Positions 1 to 8,553 of a DNA stretch of 64,000 bases are shown here, piece by piece (position 1 is the first letter of the stretch; every line of letters begins with the position of its first letter). The notes beneath the pieces are model-generated. The model did no database searches. It was not told the DNA's origin and was given only the letters and a program-made list of their open reading frames with translations. Source of the DNA: IMCC45349 sp047219225 (GTDB lineage Bacteria; Bacteroidota; Bacteroidia; Flavobacteriales; Flavobacteriaceae); the NCBI RefSeq assembly GCF_047219225.1, contig NZ_CP178208.1, positions 2,728,001-2,792,000 of the forward strand. Direction: 5' to 3'. A program made the translations under genes and the position numbers.

Positions 1-1
1 A

Positions 2-970
2 AACCTTTCATTCGACCACGATACTGTACGTTATGCAGCGTTTTATTTAAGTCCTTTCGATAAGTTTACACCAAATCCTGAAGACCGAGAAATCTATATT
101 CAAATCAAAGAACTCTTTCTAAATGAAGGCATTGTTACACAGGTTGTAGATTATGAAAAAATGGTGGTCAATATCGAGAATCAATACAACTTCCAATTCT
201 CATTACAAAATATGGCATTGGCAATTCACGCCAAATTAGGTGGCGCACCTTGGAAACTTGCAGTAACCGATAAAAAAGAATTAGTAATAGGTGTTGGTGC
301 ATTTACCAATCAAGGCGAAAACAGACGTTATATAGCAAGTGCCTTTAGTTTTCAAAACAATGGCTTGTTTAGAAAGTTCGAGTATTTTGACCAAAGCGAA
401 ACAGACCTGTTAGCAGGTAGTATATGTAAAGCCATAAGAGATTTTACATCTGTTGCAGAAGCTGATAAAGTAGTCATTCACTTCTATAAAGAAATGAGCT
501 ACGAGGAACTAAAACCTATTATAAGAGGGATGCATACATTAGGGTTAAAAATTCCTCTCTACATTCTAAATATCAATAAAACAGAAGCAGAAGATATTAT
601 TGCTTACGACCTCAATTGGAACAAAAAGTTAATGCCAGTAAGTGGTACATACATACGTATAAGCGAAAACCAATTTTTGCTGTTTAACAATGCACGTTAC
701 CCTAATTCTCAAAGGTATGCAGATACAGATGGCTATCCATTTCCAATAAAAATTAAAATAAGCAGTCCAGATGAAGATGCTTTTGAAGATGCTGACGTCG
801 TGTTAGAATTATTAACACAAGTATATCAGTTTAGCAGATTATATTGGAAATCGCTTCGACAACAAAATGTACCAATAACAATAAAATACCCAGAAATGGT
901 AGCACAAATAGCGCCACGATTTAATAATGGTGTTCCAGATGATGCTAAAGATGCTTTATGGTTTTTATAA
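2..970 (+). CDS. Prokaryotic Argonaute, C-terminal PIWI part, predicted catalytically inactive (5' end outside window)
   Basis: The reading frame is open from the first bases of the window, so this is the C-terminal ~320 residues of a longer protein. The region around bp 205-255 encodes the PIWI signature LQNMALAIHAKLGGAPWKL, diagnostic of prokaryotic Argonautes, which bind a guide nucleic acid and a complementary target. The catalytic DEDX tetrad is lost at two recognisable positions: the first Asp (in VIGVG, bp 287-298) is Gly, and the Asp expected a few residues after VVIH (bp 470-490) is Tyr. The protein ends in a hydrophobic FL, as Argonautes usually do. Inactive Argonautes normally work with a separate effector; the HEPN-like gene 9 bp downstream is the obvious candidate. 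Whether this is a short or a long-B type cannot be decided without the missing N terminus. The family call is firm, the inactivity well supported, the defence role inferred. Confidence 0.85.
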   Translation, partial: NLSFDHDTVRYAAFYLSPFDKFTPNPEDREIYIQIKELFLNEGIVTQVVDYEKMVVNIENQYNFQFSLQNMALAIHAKLGGAPWKLAVTDKKELVIGVGAFTNQGENRRYIASAFSFQNNGLFRKFEYFDQSETDLLAGSICKAIRDFTSVAEADKVVIHFYKEMSYEELKPIIRGMHTLGLKIPLYILNINKTEAEDIIAYDLNWNKKLMPVSGTYIRISENQFLLFNNARYPNSQRYADTDGYPFPIKIKISSPDEDAFEDADVVLELLTQVYQFSRLYWKSLRQQNVPITIKYPEMVAQIAPRFNNGVPDDAKDALWFL

Positions 971-979
971 AAGAATGAT

Positions 980-1711
980 ATGTCAAGATTAAGAAGAAAA
1001 GAAACACTTGCATCTATAATGGGTTTTGGTTTTATCCATTTTGAGTTCCATTTAATTGAAGATTATATGAATCATATGGAAACTCATTTTGAAATGGAAT
1101 TGAAAAATATAGAGGTTGAGTATGATAATTTTCAAAAATCCAAAGAGGTTGATAAATCAGAATATTCCGAGGAATATTTAGACCACATACAGGATTCCTT
1201 TATTGACAATGTTTTTATGTTTAATGATGTTTACATCAAAAATTATAGAAACGCTCAAATCATACAACTGTATTCTTTTTTTGAAGATGTTTTAAAGCGT
1301 GGTTGCGACAGGTTTGCATCTTATAAACAAACAGACTACAGAGTAGATGACTTAAAAGGTAATAATGATATTGATAAGGTAAAGAAGTTCTTAAAGCAGT
1401 CAGCTAAAGTTGATTTTTCGATACTCAATCCTGAATGGAGTTTTATTGATAATTTTAGACAAGTACGTAATTTAGTTGTGCATCACAAGGGTATAATTAA
1501 AAACAACGATTCTGTCAATAATAGCGATAGAAAGTTCAATAACATTAAGAATTTTAGCAAGGGTCGGTTTACGCTAAATGAATATGCATCTTCAAAAAAT
1601 AGATTTGAAATAGTATTTGATAATCCACAGTTTTTTAAAGAGATAATAAACAACATCGAAAGTTTATTGGATAAAATAGGAAGTGAAGAAATGCATTTAA
1701 ACACAGTATAA
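980..1711 (+). CDS. HEPN-like protein, candidate effector partner of the Argonaute
   Basis: A 243-residue soluble, helix-rich, charged protein with no signal peptide. Residues 158-169 contain NFRQVRNLVVHH, which holds an R163-N-x3-H168 motif. R-x4-6-H with a polar residue after the Arg is the catalytic signature of HEPN ribonucleases, which cleave RNA in toxins, abortive-infection systems and Cas effectors. The gene starts 9 bp after the Argonaute stop on the same strand, so the two are almost certainly co-transcribed. I infer that the Argonaute recognises foreign nucleic acid and licenses this protein to cut RNA. Alternatives are a HEPN-fold scaffold without nuclease activity, or a cargo gene of unknown role. 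I do not recognise a named family beyond the HEPN-type motif. Confidence 0.6.
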   Translation: MSRLRRKETLASIMGFGFIHFEFHLIEDYMNHMETHFEMELKNIEVEYDNFQKSKEVDKSEYSEEYLDHIQDSFIDNVFMFNDVYIKNYRNAQIIQLYSFFEDVLKRGCDRFASYKQTDYRVDDLKGNNDIDKVKKFLKQSAKVDFSILNPEWSFIDNFRQVRNLVVHHKGIIKNNDSVNNSDRKFNNIKNFSKGRFTLNEYASSKNRFEIVFDNPQFFKEIINNIESLLDKIGSEEMHLNTV

Positions 1712-1800
1712 AAAATTACTTTCTAAAATGGGTAAATGGTAATTTGGTTAATAATAGAATTTCATAAATCTTTTGCACAACTATTGCATCATTAAATTTT

Positions 1801-1808
1801 TATCTTTG
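1801..1808 (+). promoter_or_regulatory. Bacteroidota -7 promoter element
   Basis: TATCTTTG matches the Bacteroidota TAnnTTTG -7 consensus. It ends only 5 bp before the GTG of the next gene, so the transcript would be leaderless or nearly so. No well-placed -33 TTTG is seen. Confidence 0.5.
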
Positions 1809-1813
1809 TAATT

Positions 1814-2131
1814 GTGAAATTTGTAACAATCATATTATCCTTAATAATACTATTGCTTTCAGCAAAGCCTTGTTCTGATGGTCAAAATAAAGAAGACCAA
1901 CACCAAGACGAGATAAGTGTTAATCACAACCACCAAGAAGATAGTGACGATTCTTGTCCTATTACGTGTATCTGCAATTGTTGTGGTTTGTCCATTACTT
2001 ACGAACCAATCAAGACATTTGATTTAAAACTCAATATTGAAATCTCATCGGAGTTAATTTCTACATATCAACCTATTTATAGGTTTAACTTCCTTTCCAA
2101 TATTTGGCAACCGCCACAAGTAATAAGCTAA
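1814..2131 (+). CDS. Small secreted Cys/His-rich protein (DUF6660-like)
   Basis: A 105-residue protein starting at GTG. Residues 1-18 form a hydrophobic signal segment, followed by an acidic, His-rich stretch (about 24-45) and a Cys cluster CPITCICNCC. Small proteins of this layout are commonly found just upstream of TonB-dependent receptors in metal loci of Bacteroidota and are probably exported; metal binding is inferred from the Cys and His content only. The next gene is a TonB receptor 49 bp downstream. The GTG start is preferred because it gives the complete signal peptide and no ATG lies nearby. Confidence 0.6.
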   Translation: MKFVTIILSLIILLLSAKPCSDGQNKEDQHQDEISVNHNHQEDSDDSCPITCICNCCGLSITYEPIKTFDLKLNIEISSELISTYQPIYRFNFLSNIWQPPQVIS

Positions 2132-2180
2132 AACGTTTCGATTTTAAATCAATTATTTAGTTAATTACAATTATAATTCA

Positions 2181-4367
2181 ATGAATAAATACCTATTGAG
2201 TATAAAGCTCATATTAATACTTTGCCTATCGTTACAGGCACAAACATCAGACATACAAATAAAAGTCCTAACAGAAGCTGAAAACGAGCCTTTATTGGGT
2301 GCTACGGTTTACTTTGAAGCATTAGAAAAAGGAGCAGTAACCGATTTTGATGGTATTGCAACTTTTACAGAAATTCCAGATGGTCAGCATCAAATAATTA
2401 TTTCTTTTTTAGGCTTTGAAACATTTGAGACAACAATTCAAATTCCAAGTAATACAGAATTAATGTTTAAACTAAAAGAGGGCGGTAATCAATTAGATGC
2501 TGTAGTATTGCAATCTTCAAGAAGTACAAGAACCGTAAGAAAAATACCGACACGTATAGAGTTTATAGGTGCAGAGGAATTAGGAGAAAAAGCTATAATG
2601 AATCCTACTAATATTTCTATGGTGCTTCGAGAAAGTACAGGTATACAAATGCAACAAACATCATTAAGTAGTGGGAGTACCAATATTCGTATTCAAGGAT
2701 TAGATGGTAGGTACACACAACTTTTAAGAGATGGGTTTCCATTATATGGTGGTTTCTCAAGTGGGTTAAGTATTTTACAAATACCACCTTTAGACTTACA
2801 ACAATTTGAAATTATAAAAGGAAGTTCATCAACCCTTTATGGTGGTGGTGCTATTGCAGGATTGGTAAATATGGTATCTAAAACACCAGACTTTGAACCT
2901 GCTTTAGATATAATGCTTACACAAACACAAGCATTAGGAAGTACAGCCAATGTATTTTATAGTAAAAGAAATGAAAAATTCGGTGTATCACTTTACGGTT
3001 CTGGTCATTATCAAAAAGCATACGACCCAGAAGATGATGGTTTTAGCAACCTACCAAATACAACATCAATTTCATTTAATCCTAAATTGTTTTATTACCC
3101 ATCAGAGAAAACAACACTTTGGTTTGGATTAAACGGTACGTATGATGATAGAATTGGTGGAGATATGACAAAAATTGAAAGTGGAGAAAATGGCATACAT
3201 CAATATACTGAAGAAAACAATTCAAAACGAGTAAGCAGTCAATTGGTATATCAAACACAATTAGATTCCGTTAGTTCATTAGAATTTAAAAATAGTGTCT
3301 CTTTTTTCGATAGGAATTTAACAGTTCCTGATTTTAATTTTGATGGTAAGCAAACAAACACGTTTACTGAAATATCTTATAACACAGCATCAGAAAATAC
3401 GGATTGGATAGTTGGAGCTAATCTATATACCTCAAATTTCGATGAAAATGATAACGCACCATTACAAAGAGACCAAAAAGATGTGACCTTTGGAGCATTT
3501 GCAAATAATATTTACGACATATCGGATAATTGGATATTAGAAACAGGATTAAGAGCAGATTATAATACGGATTTCGGTTTCTTTCCACTTCCAAGAATTT
3601 CATTACTTTATAAAAACAATAGTGGATTTTCAAGTAGAATTGGTGGAGGTTTAGGGTATAAGATTCCAGATATTTTTACAGAAGAAGCAGAGTATATCAA
3701 TTTTGAAAATGTGCTTGCTATAGATAAATCTACAGTAGATGCAGAACGTTCTTATGGTGTTAATTTTGATTTGAATTATCAAACACGATTATCGGATGAG
3801 ATTGGTTTTTCCATAAACCAATTATTCTATGTGACTGCTATTAATGATGGACTGCTTTTAAATTCAACAGATAACGGATTTTTTCAATTTGAAAATGCTT
3901 CAGATAAAATATTCAGCAAAGGTTCAGAAACGAACATCAAATTTACATATAAGGATTTTAGATGGTTTTTAAATTATGCATTTATTGATACAAGGCTAAA
4001 TTATTTAGAAGGCAATCCTCAAAAACCCTTAACAGCAAAACATAATGCAGGTAGTGTTATAATGTACGAATCTAAAAAATGGCGCATAGGTTATGAAACT
4101 TATTATACAGGGAAACAGTTCTTGTCTAATGGTACAGAAACTACAGACTTTGTAACTATGGGTTTAATGGTGATGCGTAACTTTAAATTGGGAAGTGTAT
4201 TTGTAAATTTCGAAAACTTTACAGATAGAAGACAAAGCAGGTTTTCACCTTTGGTTTTACCACCGCACGAAAATCCTGTTTTCCCAGAAATATATGCGCC
4301 TACAGATGGTTTTATATTTAGTGTAGGACTTATTATTAAACCATTTGGTAACGAAGACGACGATTAA
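2181..4367 (+). CDS. TonB-dependent outer-membrane receptor with N-terminal carboxypeptidase-D-like domain
   Basis: A 728-residue outer-membrane transporter. Residues 1-20 are a signal peptide ending at QAQ; residues ~22-100 are the carboxypeptidase-regulatory-like beta-sandwich typical of Bacteroidota receptors (LLGATV, GAVTDFDG, ISFLGFE); the plug follows (~115-230, with RIQGLDGRYTQLLRDG and GSSSTLYGGGAIAGLVN); the rest is beta-barrel with alternating aromatic and polar strands. Family members import chelated metals or other substrates using TonB energy. It lies 2 bp before a Fur-family regulator and within a metal island, so a metal complex is the likely substrate, but the identity is not shown by the sequence. 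Confidence 0.88.
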   Translation: MNKYLLSIKLILILCLSLQAQTSDIQIKVLTEAENEPLLGATVYFEALEKGAVTDFDGIATFTEIPDGQHQIIISFLGFETFETTIQIPSNTELMFKLKEGGNQLDAVVLQSSRSTRTVRKIPTRIEFIGAEELGEKAIMNPTNISMVLRESTGIQMQQTSLSSGSTNIRIQGLDGRYTQLLRDGFPLYGGFSSGLSILQIPPLDLQQFEIIKGSSSTLYGGGAIAGLVNMVSKTPDFEPALDIMLTQTQALGSTANVFYSKRNEKFGVSLYGSGHYQKAYDPEDDGFSNLPNTTSISFNPKLFYYPSEKTTLWFGLNGTYDDRIGGDMTKIESGENGIHQYTEENNSKRVSSQLVYQTQLDSVSSLEFKNSVSFFDRNLTVPDFNFDGKQTNTFTEISYNTASENTDWIVGANLYTSNFDENDNAPLQRDQKDVTFGAFANNIYDISDNWILETGLRADYNTDFGFFPLPRISLLYKNNSGFSSRIGGGLGYKIPDIFTEEAEYINFENVLAIDKSTVDAERSYGVNFDLNYQTRLSDEIGFSINQLFYVTAINDGLLLNSTDNGFFQFENASDKIFSKGSETNIKFTYKDFRWFLNYAFIDTRLNYLEGNPQKPLTAKHNAGSVIMYESKKWRIGYETYYTGKQFLSNGTETTDFVTMGLMVMRNFKLGSVFVNFENFTDRRQSRFSPLVLPPHENPVFPEIYAPTDGFIFSVGLIIKPFGNEDDD

Positions 4368-4369
4368 TT

Positions 4370-4783
4370 ATGGAAACAATAGAACAAGTATTAGAATCAA
4401 AAAACATACGAGTTACTGCAATGCGTATGTTAATTTATAAGTTCCTAGTTGAGAAGGAGGTTGCAGTAACATTGAGTGATATTGAAAACGCATTTGAAAA
4501 AGCAGATAGAACAACACTTTACAGGACTATTAAAACCTTTGAAGAGAAAGTCATTGTTCATCAAATAGACGATGGTACAGGAATTACGAAATATGCGTTA
4601 TGCGAAGAGGGATGTAATTGTGATATAAAAAACGATTTGCATTTACATTTCCATTGTAATAATTGCAATGAAACCATTTGCCTAACAGAACATAAAATAC
4701 CACAAATTAAAGTACCTGATGGCTTTGTTTCGGAAAATGTAAACTTGGTTGTAAAAGGTATATGTGATAAGTGTAGTGGATAA
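4370..4783 (+). CDS. Fur-family metalloregulator (Zur-like)
   Basis: A 137-residue transcriptional regulator. The N-terminal winged helix (~1-80) contains DRTTLYRTIKTFEE, the typical Fur recognition-helix region. The C-terminal dimerisation domain has the metal ligands HLHFHC at ~90-95, the CxxC pair in HCNNCN and a final CDKC pair near residue 133, which together build the structural zinc site of Fur and Zur proteins. It sits 2 bp behind the TonB receptor gene and presumably represses this operon when its metal is plentiful. Zur is a better guess than Fur from the cysteine-rich C terminus and the Zn/Cd ATPase downstream, but metal specificity cannot be read from sequence alone. Confidence 0.85.
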   Translation: METIEQVLESKNIRVTAMRMLIYKFLVEKEVAVTLSDIENAFEKADRTTLYRTIKTFEEKVIVHQIDDGTGITKYALCEEGCNCDIKNDLHLHFHCNNCNETICLTEHKIPQIKVPDGFVSENVNLVVKGICDKCSG

Positions 4784-4839
4784 CAAATGCACTTCCATTG
4801 CACTTACTATTAAATTACTTTTATCCAAAATTAGTGGAT

Positions 4840-5202
4840 ATGAAGTTTAATACTAAAATACCTAAACATATCAAACAGGCTTATATCGAAGAATTAAAAC
4901 AATACAGTTTCTGTTTAGAAAATAAGCGGTTTGGTAATGCTTGGTTTCATTTAGAACGCAGTCATATAATAGGACAGTCTTATCCTATAGAACATACCTA
5001 TTCACATTGGCTAATGCTAAAGTTTGGATTTAGACAAAAAGATACTAAAGAAGTATTCGGTCAAATTATTAGATTGCTTGTTGGTGGTTGGAAATCATTT
5101 ATAAATCACGTTCCTCTTGGTAATACAGGTGGCGCAAACGTACCACCATTAAAACGTATGCCTATTCCAAATGACATTGAAAAAGTATTAGATATAGAAT
5201 GA
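4840..5202 (+). CDS. DUF3703 family protein
   Basis: A ~120-residue soluble protein. An upstream in-frame ATG exists at 4798, but the conserved part begins MKFNTKIPKHIK at 4840, so that start was chosen. Visible features are LERSHIIGQSYPIEHTYSHW, rich in His, and GNTGGANVPPLKRMPIP near the C terminus, both characteristic of DUF3703. Members are repeatedly found beside mercury and other heavy-metal transport genes; the His residues suggest metal binding, but no biochemical function is known to me. Its stop overlaps the start of the MerTP-like gene by 4 bp (ATGA), indicating translational coupling. Confidence 0.7.
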   Translation: MKFNTKIPKHIKQAYIEELKQYSFCLENKRFGNAWFHLERSHIIGQSYPIEHTYSHWLMLKFGFRQKDTKEVFGQIIRLLVGGWKSFINHVPLGNTGGANVPPLKRMPIPNDIEKVLDIE

Positions 5203-5786
5203 AAAATAAATTAGCGGTTACAAGTATCCTAACAGCAATCACAGCTTCATTGTGTTGCATCACACCAGTTTTGGCATTAATTGCAGGAACAAGTGGTGTA
5301 GCTTCAACTTTTTCTTGGATAGAACCATTTAGACCTTACTTAATAGGGCTAACTATATTAGTTCTTCTCTTTGCTTGGTATCAAAAATTAAAACCAGAAA
5401 AAGAAATCGACTGTGAATGTGAAACGGATAAAAAACCAAAATTTATTCAGTCAAAAACCTTTTTAGGAGTTGTAACAGTATTCGCAATAGTGATGTTGGC
5501 ATTTCCATACTACTCAAGTATGTTTTATCCAAATTCAGAGAAACAAATTGTTGTCGTTGATAAATCAAATATCAAAACAACAGAGTATAAAATAAGTGGA
5601 ATGACTTGTCCCAGTTGTGAAGCTCACGTAAACCACGAAGTAAATAAACTTAACGGAATTGTGAACTCAAAAACATCATACAAGAATGGTAACGCAATCA
5701 TTGAGTATGACCAAACTAAAACTAATGAATTAGAAATTGAGAAAGCAATTAATTCTACAGGTTATAAAGTAACTGATAAAAATTAA
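5199..5786 (+). CDS. merTP: MerT-MerP-type mercuric (metal) transport protein
   Basis: A 195-residue inner-membrane protein combining a MerT-like part and a MerP-like part. Two N-terminal membrane helices (~8-32 and 40-60) contain TASLCCITPVLA, the vicinal cysteines of MerT. A third helix lies at ~88-106, and residues ~125-195 form a heavy-metal-associated (HMA) domain with the GMTCPSC metal-binding loop. In mercury operons such proteins carry Hg(II) from the periplasm into the cytoplasm. No mercuric reductase (merA) or MerR gene is present in the window, so either detoxification is done elsewhere or the substrate is another soft metal. It overlaps the preceding gene by 4 bp and is followed 5 bp later by a GDCCVxC protein. 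Confidence 0.8.
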   Translation: MKNKLAVTSILTAITASLCCITPVLALIAGTSGVASTFSWIEPFRPYLIGLTILVLLFAWYQKLKPEKEIDCECETDKKPKFIQSKTFLGVVTVFAIVMLAFPYYSSMFYPNSEKQIVVVDKSNIKTTEYKISGMTCPSCEAHVNHEVNKLNGIVNSKTSYKNGNAIIEYDQTKTNELEIEKAINSTGYKVTDKN

Positions 5787-5791
5787 AATTG

Positions 5792-5998
5792 ATGCAAACT
5801 ATATTAAAATCTGAAATCACTTGCCCAACCTGTGGTCATAAAAAGGAAGAAGATATGCCAACAAATGCCTGTCAATTCTTTTATGAATGTGAGAAATGTA
5901 AAACAGTTTTAAAACCAAACAAAGGAGATTGTTGTGTGTATTGTTCTTATGGTACAGTTCCTTGTCCACCAATTCAACAAAACAAAAGTTGTTGTTAA
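5792..5998 (+). CDS. GDCCVxC domain protein
   Basis: A 68-residue cysteine-rich cytoplasmic protein. It has CPTCGHKKEEDMP at ~10-22, a second CxxC at ECEKCK, the family-defining GDCCVYCSYG at ~45-54 and a terminal KSCC. Members of this family occur as cysteine or selenocysteine forms beside metal transporters; all positions here are Cys. The ATG at 5792 is chosen over the TTG one codon upstream. The likely role is a small metal chaperone or redox partner between the MerTP-like importer and the P-type ATPase that starts 10 bp downstream; this is inferred from context. Confidence 0.75.
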   Translation: MQTILKSEITCPTCGHKKEEDMPTNACQFFYECEKCKTVLKPNKGDCCVYCSYGTVPCPPIQQNKSCC

Positions 5999-6008
5999 AA
6001 CTAACTTG

Positions 6009-7961
6009 ATGAAAAAAAAGAAAATCAATTTAAAAGATTTAAAACCAAATTCAGAAGAACAACATTCTCACGATGATGGTCATAATCACGGTAATGGAAG
6101 TGCATTCAAAACATACATTCCTGCTATCATAAGTTTTGTTATGTTAATGGTAGGTATCGCTGTAGATTATTTTGATGCGATTCCTCAATTTCAAGGATGG
6201 ATTCGAGTAGTTTGGTACACTTTAGCATATATTCCAGTTGGATTTCCTGTAATTAAAGAAGGTTGGAAAAGTCTTATAAAAGGCGATGTTTTTACCGAGT
6301 TCTTTTTAATGTCAATCGCAACAATTGGTGCATTTATCATTGGCGAATATCCTGAAGGTGTGGCAGTAATGCTATTTTATGCAGTAGGAGAATTATTTCA
6401 AAACGCAGCAGTTAATAGAGCAAAAGGAAACATTAAAGCCTTATTAGATGTTCGACCAAAAGAAGCTAATGTATTTCGTGATGGTGATTATATAAGTGTG
6501 TCGCCAGAAGCTGTAAATATTGGCGAGAAAATACAAATTCGAGTAGGTGAAAAAATTCCATTGGATGGTGTTTTATTATCCGAAAAAGCATCGTTAAATA
6601 CAGCAGCTTTAACAGGAGAAAGCAAACCAGATTCTATTCAGAAAGATGCAAAGGTTTACGCAGGTAGTATCAATTTACAAAGTGTTATTGAAGTTGAGGT
6701 AACCAACACCTTTGAAGATAGTTCTATTGCGAGAATATTAGACTTGGTTCAAAATGCTACAGCACGTAAATCTAAAACAGAATTATTTATTAGGCAGTTT
6801 GCTCGTATCTACACACCAATTGTTGTGTTTTTAGCTATTGGCGTAACTTTTATACCTTACTTTTTTGTAGATGATTATGTCTTTAGAGATTGGTTATACA
6901 GAGCATTGATTTTCCTGGTAATATCTTGTCCTTGTGCGTTAGTGATTTCAATTCCATTAGGATATTTCGGTGGATTGGGAGCAGCTTCAAAAAATGGAAT
7001 ATTATTTAAAGGTGCTTCATTTTTAGATGCTATGACCAAAATAAATACTTTGGTAATGGACAAAACTGGAACCGTTACCAAAGGTGTATTTAAAATTAAA
7101 GAAGTAAAAGCAATCGGTTGGAATGAAACCGAATTTATGCGATACTTAATGGCGATGGAAGAGCAATCCACGCATCCAATTGCAAAAGCAATTTTAGAGT
7201 ATAAAGCAAAAGGAGAAGATTTTGAAGCTCAAGACGTTTCTGAAATTGCAGGTAAAGGTTTAAAAGGCATTGTAAATGGTAAAACAGTTTTAGTAGGAAA
7301 TAAAGCCTTAATGACTGCGAATAATATAAATGTTCCAACGGAAACGGAATCTATTGTAGAATCGATAGTATTAGTTGCAATCGATAATCAATTTGCAGGT
7401 TATGTAGTCATAGCAGATGAATTAAAGGAAGATGCAAAAGAAACTATTACAGCATTACATAAAGTAGGTATCAAAAATATTATGATGCTTTCCGGTGATA
7501 AAGATTCGATTACCCAACAAGTTGCAAAAGAATTAAATATTGAAAATGCTAAAGGTGGCTTATTACCAGAAGATAAATTAAACGAAGTTGAAATTTTAAA
7601 GAAAAATCCTGAAAATAAAGTAGCTTTTATAGGTGATGGTATTAACGATGCACCTGTTTTAGCAGCAAGTAATGTTGGTATTGCAATGGGTGGTTTAGGT
7701 AGTGATGTTGCTATTGAAACAGCAGATGTTATCATTCAAACAGACCAACCTTCAAAAGTAGTGAGAGCCATTAAAATAAGTCATTCCACACGTAAAATTG
7801 TTTGGCAGAATATCATTTTAGCATTTGGTATTAAAGTTATTGTCTTGATTTTAGGAGCAGGTGGTTTAGCCACAATGTGGGAAGCAGTTTTTGCAGATGT
7901 AGGAGTAGCATTATTAGCAATTTTAAATGCAGTTAGATTGCAGAAAATGAAATGGGATTAA
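6009..7961 (+). CDS. Zn/Cd/Pb-translocating P1B-type ATPase (ZntA/CadA-like)
   Basis: A 650-residue ATP-driven metal exporter of the inner membrane. The N terminus has no HMA domain but a His-rich stretch (HSHDDGHNHGNG). The transmembrane metal site is CPCALV (C307/C309); the phosphorylation motif DKTGT lies at D351, followed by the nucleotide-domain HP motif (STHPIAKAI) and the hinge GDGINDAP. The last helices contain FADVGVALLAILNA, whose Asp is typical of the P1B-2 (Zn/Cd/Pb) subgroup. An in-frame ATG at 5934 lies inside the GDCCVxC gene, and the ATG at 6009 gives the normal N terminus. It would export metal entering through the MerTP-like protein or other routes. Confidence 0.88.
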   Translation: MKKKKINLKDLKPNSEEQHSHDDGHNHGNGSAFKTYIPAIISFVMLMVGIAVDYFDAIPQFQGWIRVVWYTLAYIPVGFPVIKEGWKSLIKGDVFTEFFLMSIATIGAFIIGEYPEGVAVMLFYAVGELFQNAAVNRAKGNIKALLDVRPKEANVFRDGDYISVSPEAVNIGEKIQIRVGEKIPLDGVLLSEKASLNTAALTGESKPDSIQKDAKVYAGSINLQSVIEVEVTNTFEDSSIARILDLVQNATARKSKTELFIRQFARIYTPIVVFLAIGVTFIPYFFVDDYVFRDWLYRALIFLVISCPCALVISIPLGYFGGLGAASKNGILFKGASFLDAMTKINTLVMDKTGTVTKGVFKIKEVKAIGWNETEFMRYLMAMEEQSTHPIAKAILEYKAKGEDFEAQDVSEIAGKGLKGIVNGKTVLVGNKALMTANNINVPTETESIVESIVLVAIDNQFAGYVVIADELKEDAKETITALHKVGIKNIMMLSGDKDSITQQVAKELNIENAKGGLLPEDKLNEVEILKKNPENKVAFIGDGINDAPVLAASNVGIAMGGLGSDVAIETADVIIQTDQPSKVVRAIKISHSTRKIVWQNIILAFGIKVIVLILGAGGLATMWEAVFADVGVALLAILNAVRLQKMKWD

Positions 7962-8016
7962 GCAGATTAATCAATTAAACTTCTGTTAAACAAAATCAAT
8001 AGTTGTTAAAATTTCG

Positions 8017-8024
8017 TAACTTCG
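8017..8024 (+). promoter_or_regulatory. Bacteroidota -7-like promoter element
   Basis: TAACTTCG, one base from TAnnTTTG, ends 8 bp before the ATG at 8033, again implying a very short or absent 5' leader. Confidence 0.4.
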
Positions 8025-8032
8025 CAATCAAT

Positions 8033-8446
8033 ATGAAGCAGATTTTCCATAAAATAATGTCTTTAGCAATGACTTTTGTAGTGTTATTCTCTACAATGTC
8101 ATTTACTGTGAATATGCATTATTGTGGAGATACTTTAGTAGAATCTGCTATCTTTCAAAAAGCCAAAGGTTGCGGAATGGAAATGGAAAAGCCTTCAACC
8201 GAAGAATGTTCTATTACCAAGAAAAATTGTTGTGATGATAAACAATTAGCAATTGAAGGTCAAGACGAATTACAATTGCAAGTTGACAAAATCACGTTTG
8301 AGCAACAAGTATTCATCGCTTCATTTGTTTATACTTACATTAACCTTTTTGAAGGTTTAGACAGTAATGTATCTACCTACGAAGAATACAAACCACCACT
8401 CGTCATAAGGCAACTCTACAAGATTGACGAGACATACTTAATTTGA
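8033..8446 (+). CDS. HYC_CC_PP family small exported protein
   Basis: A 137-residue protein with a signal peptide (~1-22: KIMSLAMTFVVLFSTMSF) followed by MHYCGD, a Cys pair KKNCCDD and a C-terminal YKPPL, exactly the HYC, CC and PP marks that name the family. It occurs in Bacteroidota in front of CusA-type pumps and TonB receptors. Function is unknown; it may act as a periplasmic metal-binding or quality-control factor. The start at 8033 is chosen because the upstream extension of ten residues (from a TTG) precedes the signal peptide and overlaps the promoter element. The CusA gene follows 107 bp downstream. Confidence 0.7.
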   Translation: MKQIFHKIMSLAMTFVVLFSTMSFTVNMHYCGDTLVESAIFQKAKGCGMEMEKPSTEECSITKKNCCDDKQLAIEGQDELQLQVDKITFEQQVFIASFVYTYINLFEGLDSNVSTYEEYKPPLVIRQLYKIDETYLI

Positions 8447-8553
8447 TTTTTAAACAATAGACTCTTTTATCCTATGACTGCAATGTCGTAAGGATAATTT
8501 ACTGTATTCGGTGTTTTTACAACACTATTGTCTAATTGTTTAAAATCAATCAT

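Noticed and set aside
2950..3132. 60-codon plus-strand frame inside the TonB receptor
   Set aside because: Frame-shifted shadow of the receptor gene with no start signal.
5934..6008. Upstream start for the Zn/Cd ATPase
   Set aside because: It would lie inside the GDCCVxC gene and adds residues unlike the family; the ATG at 6009 fits better.
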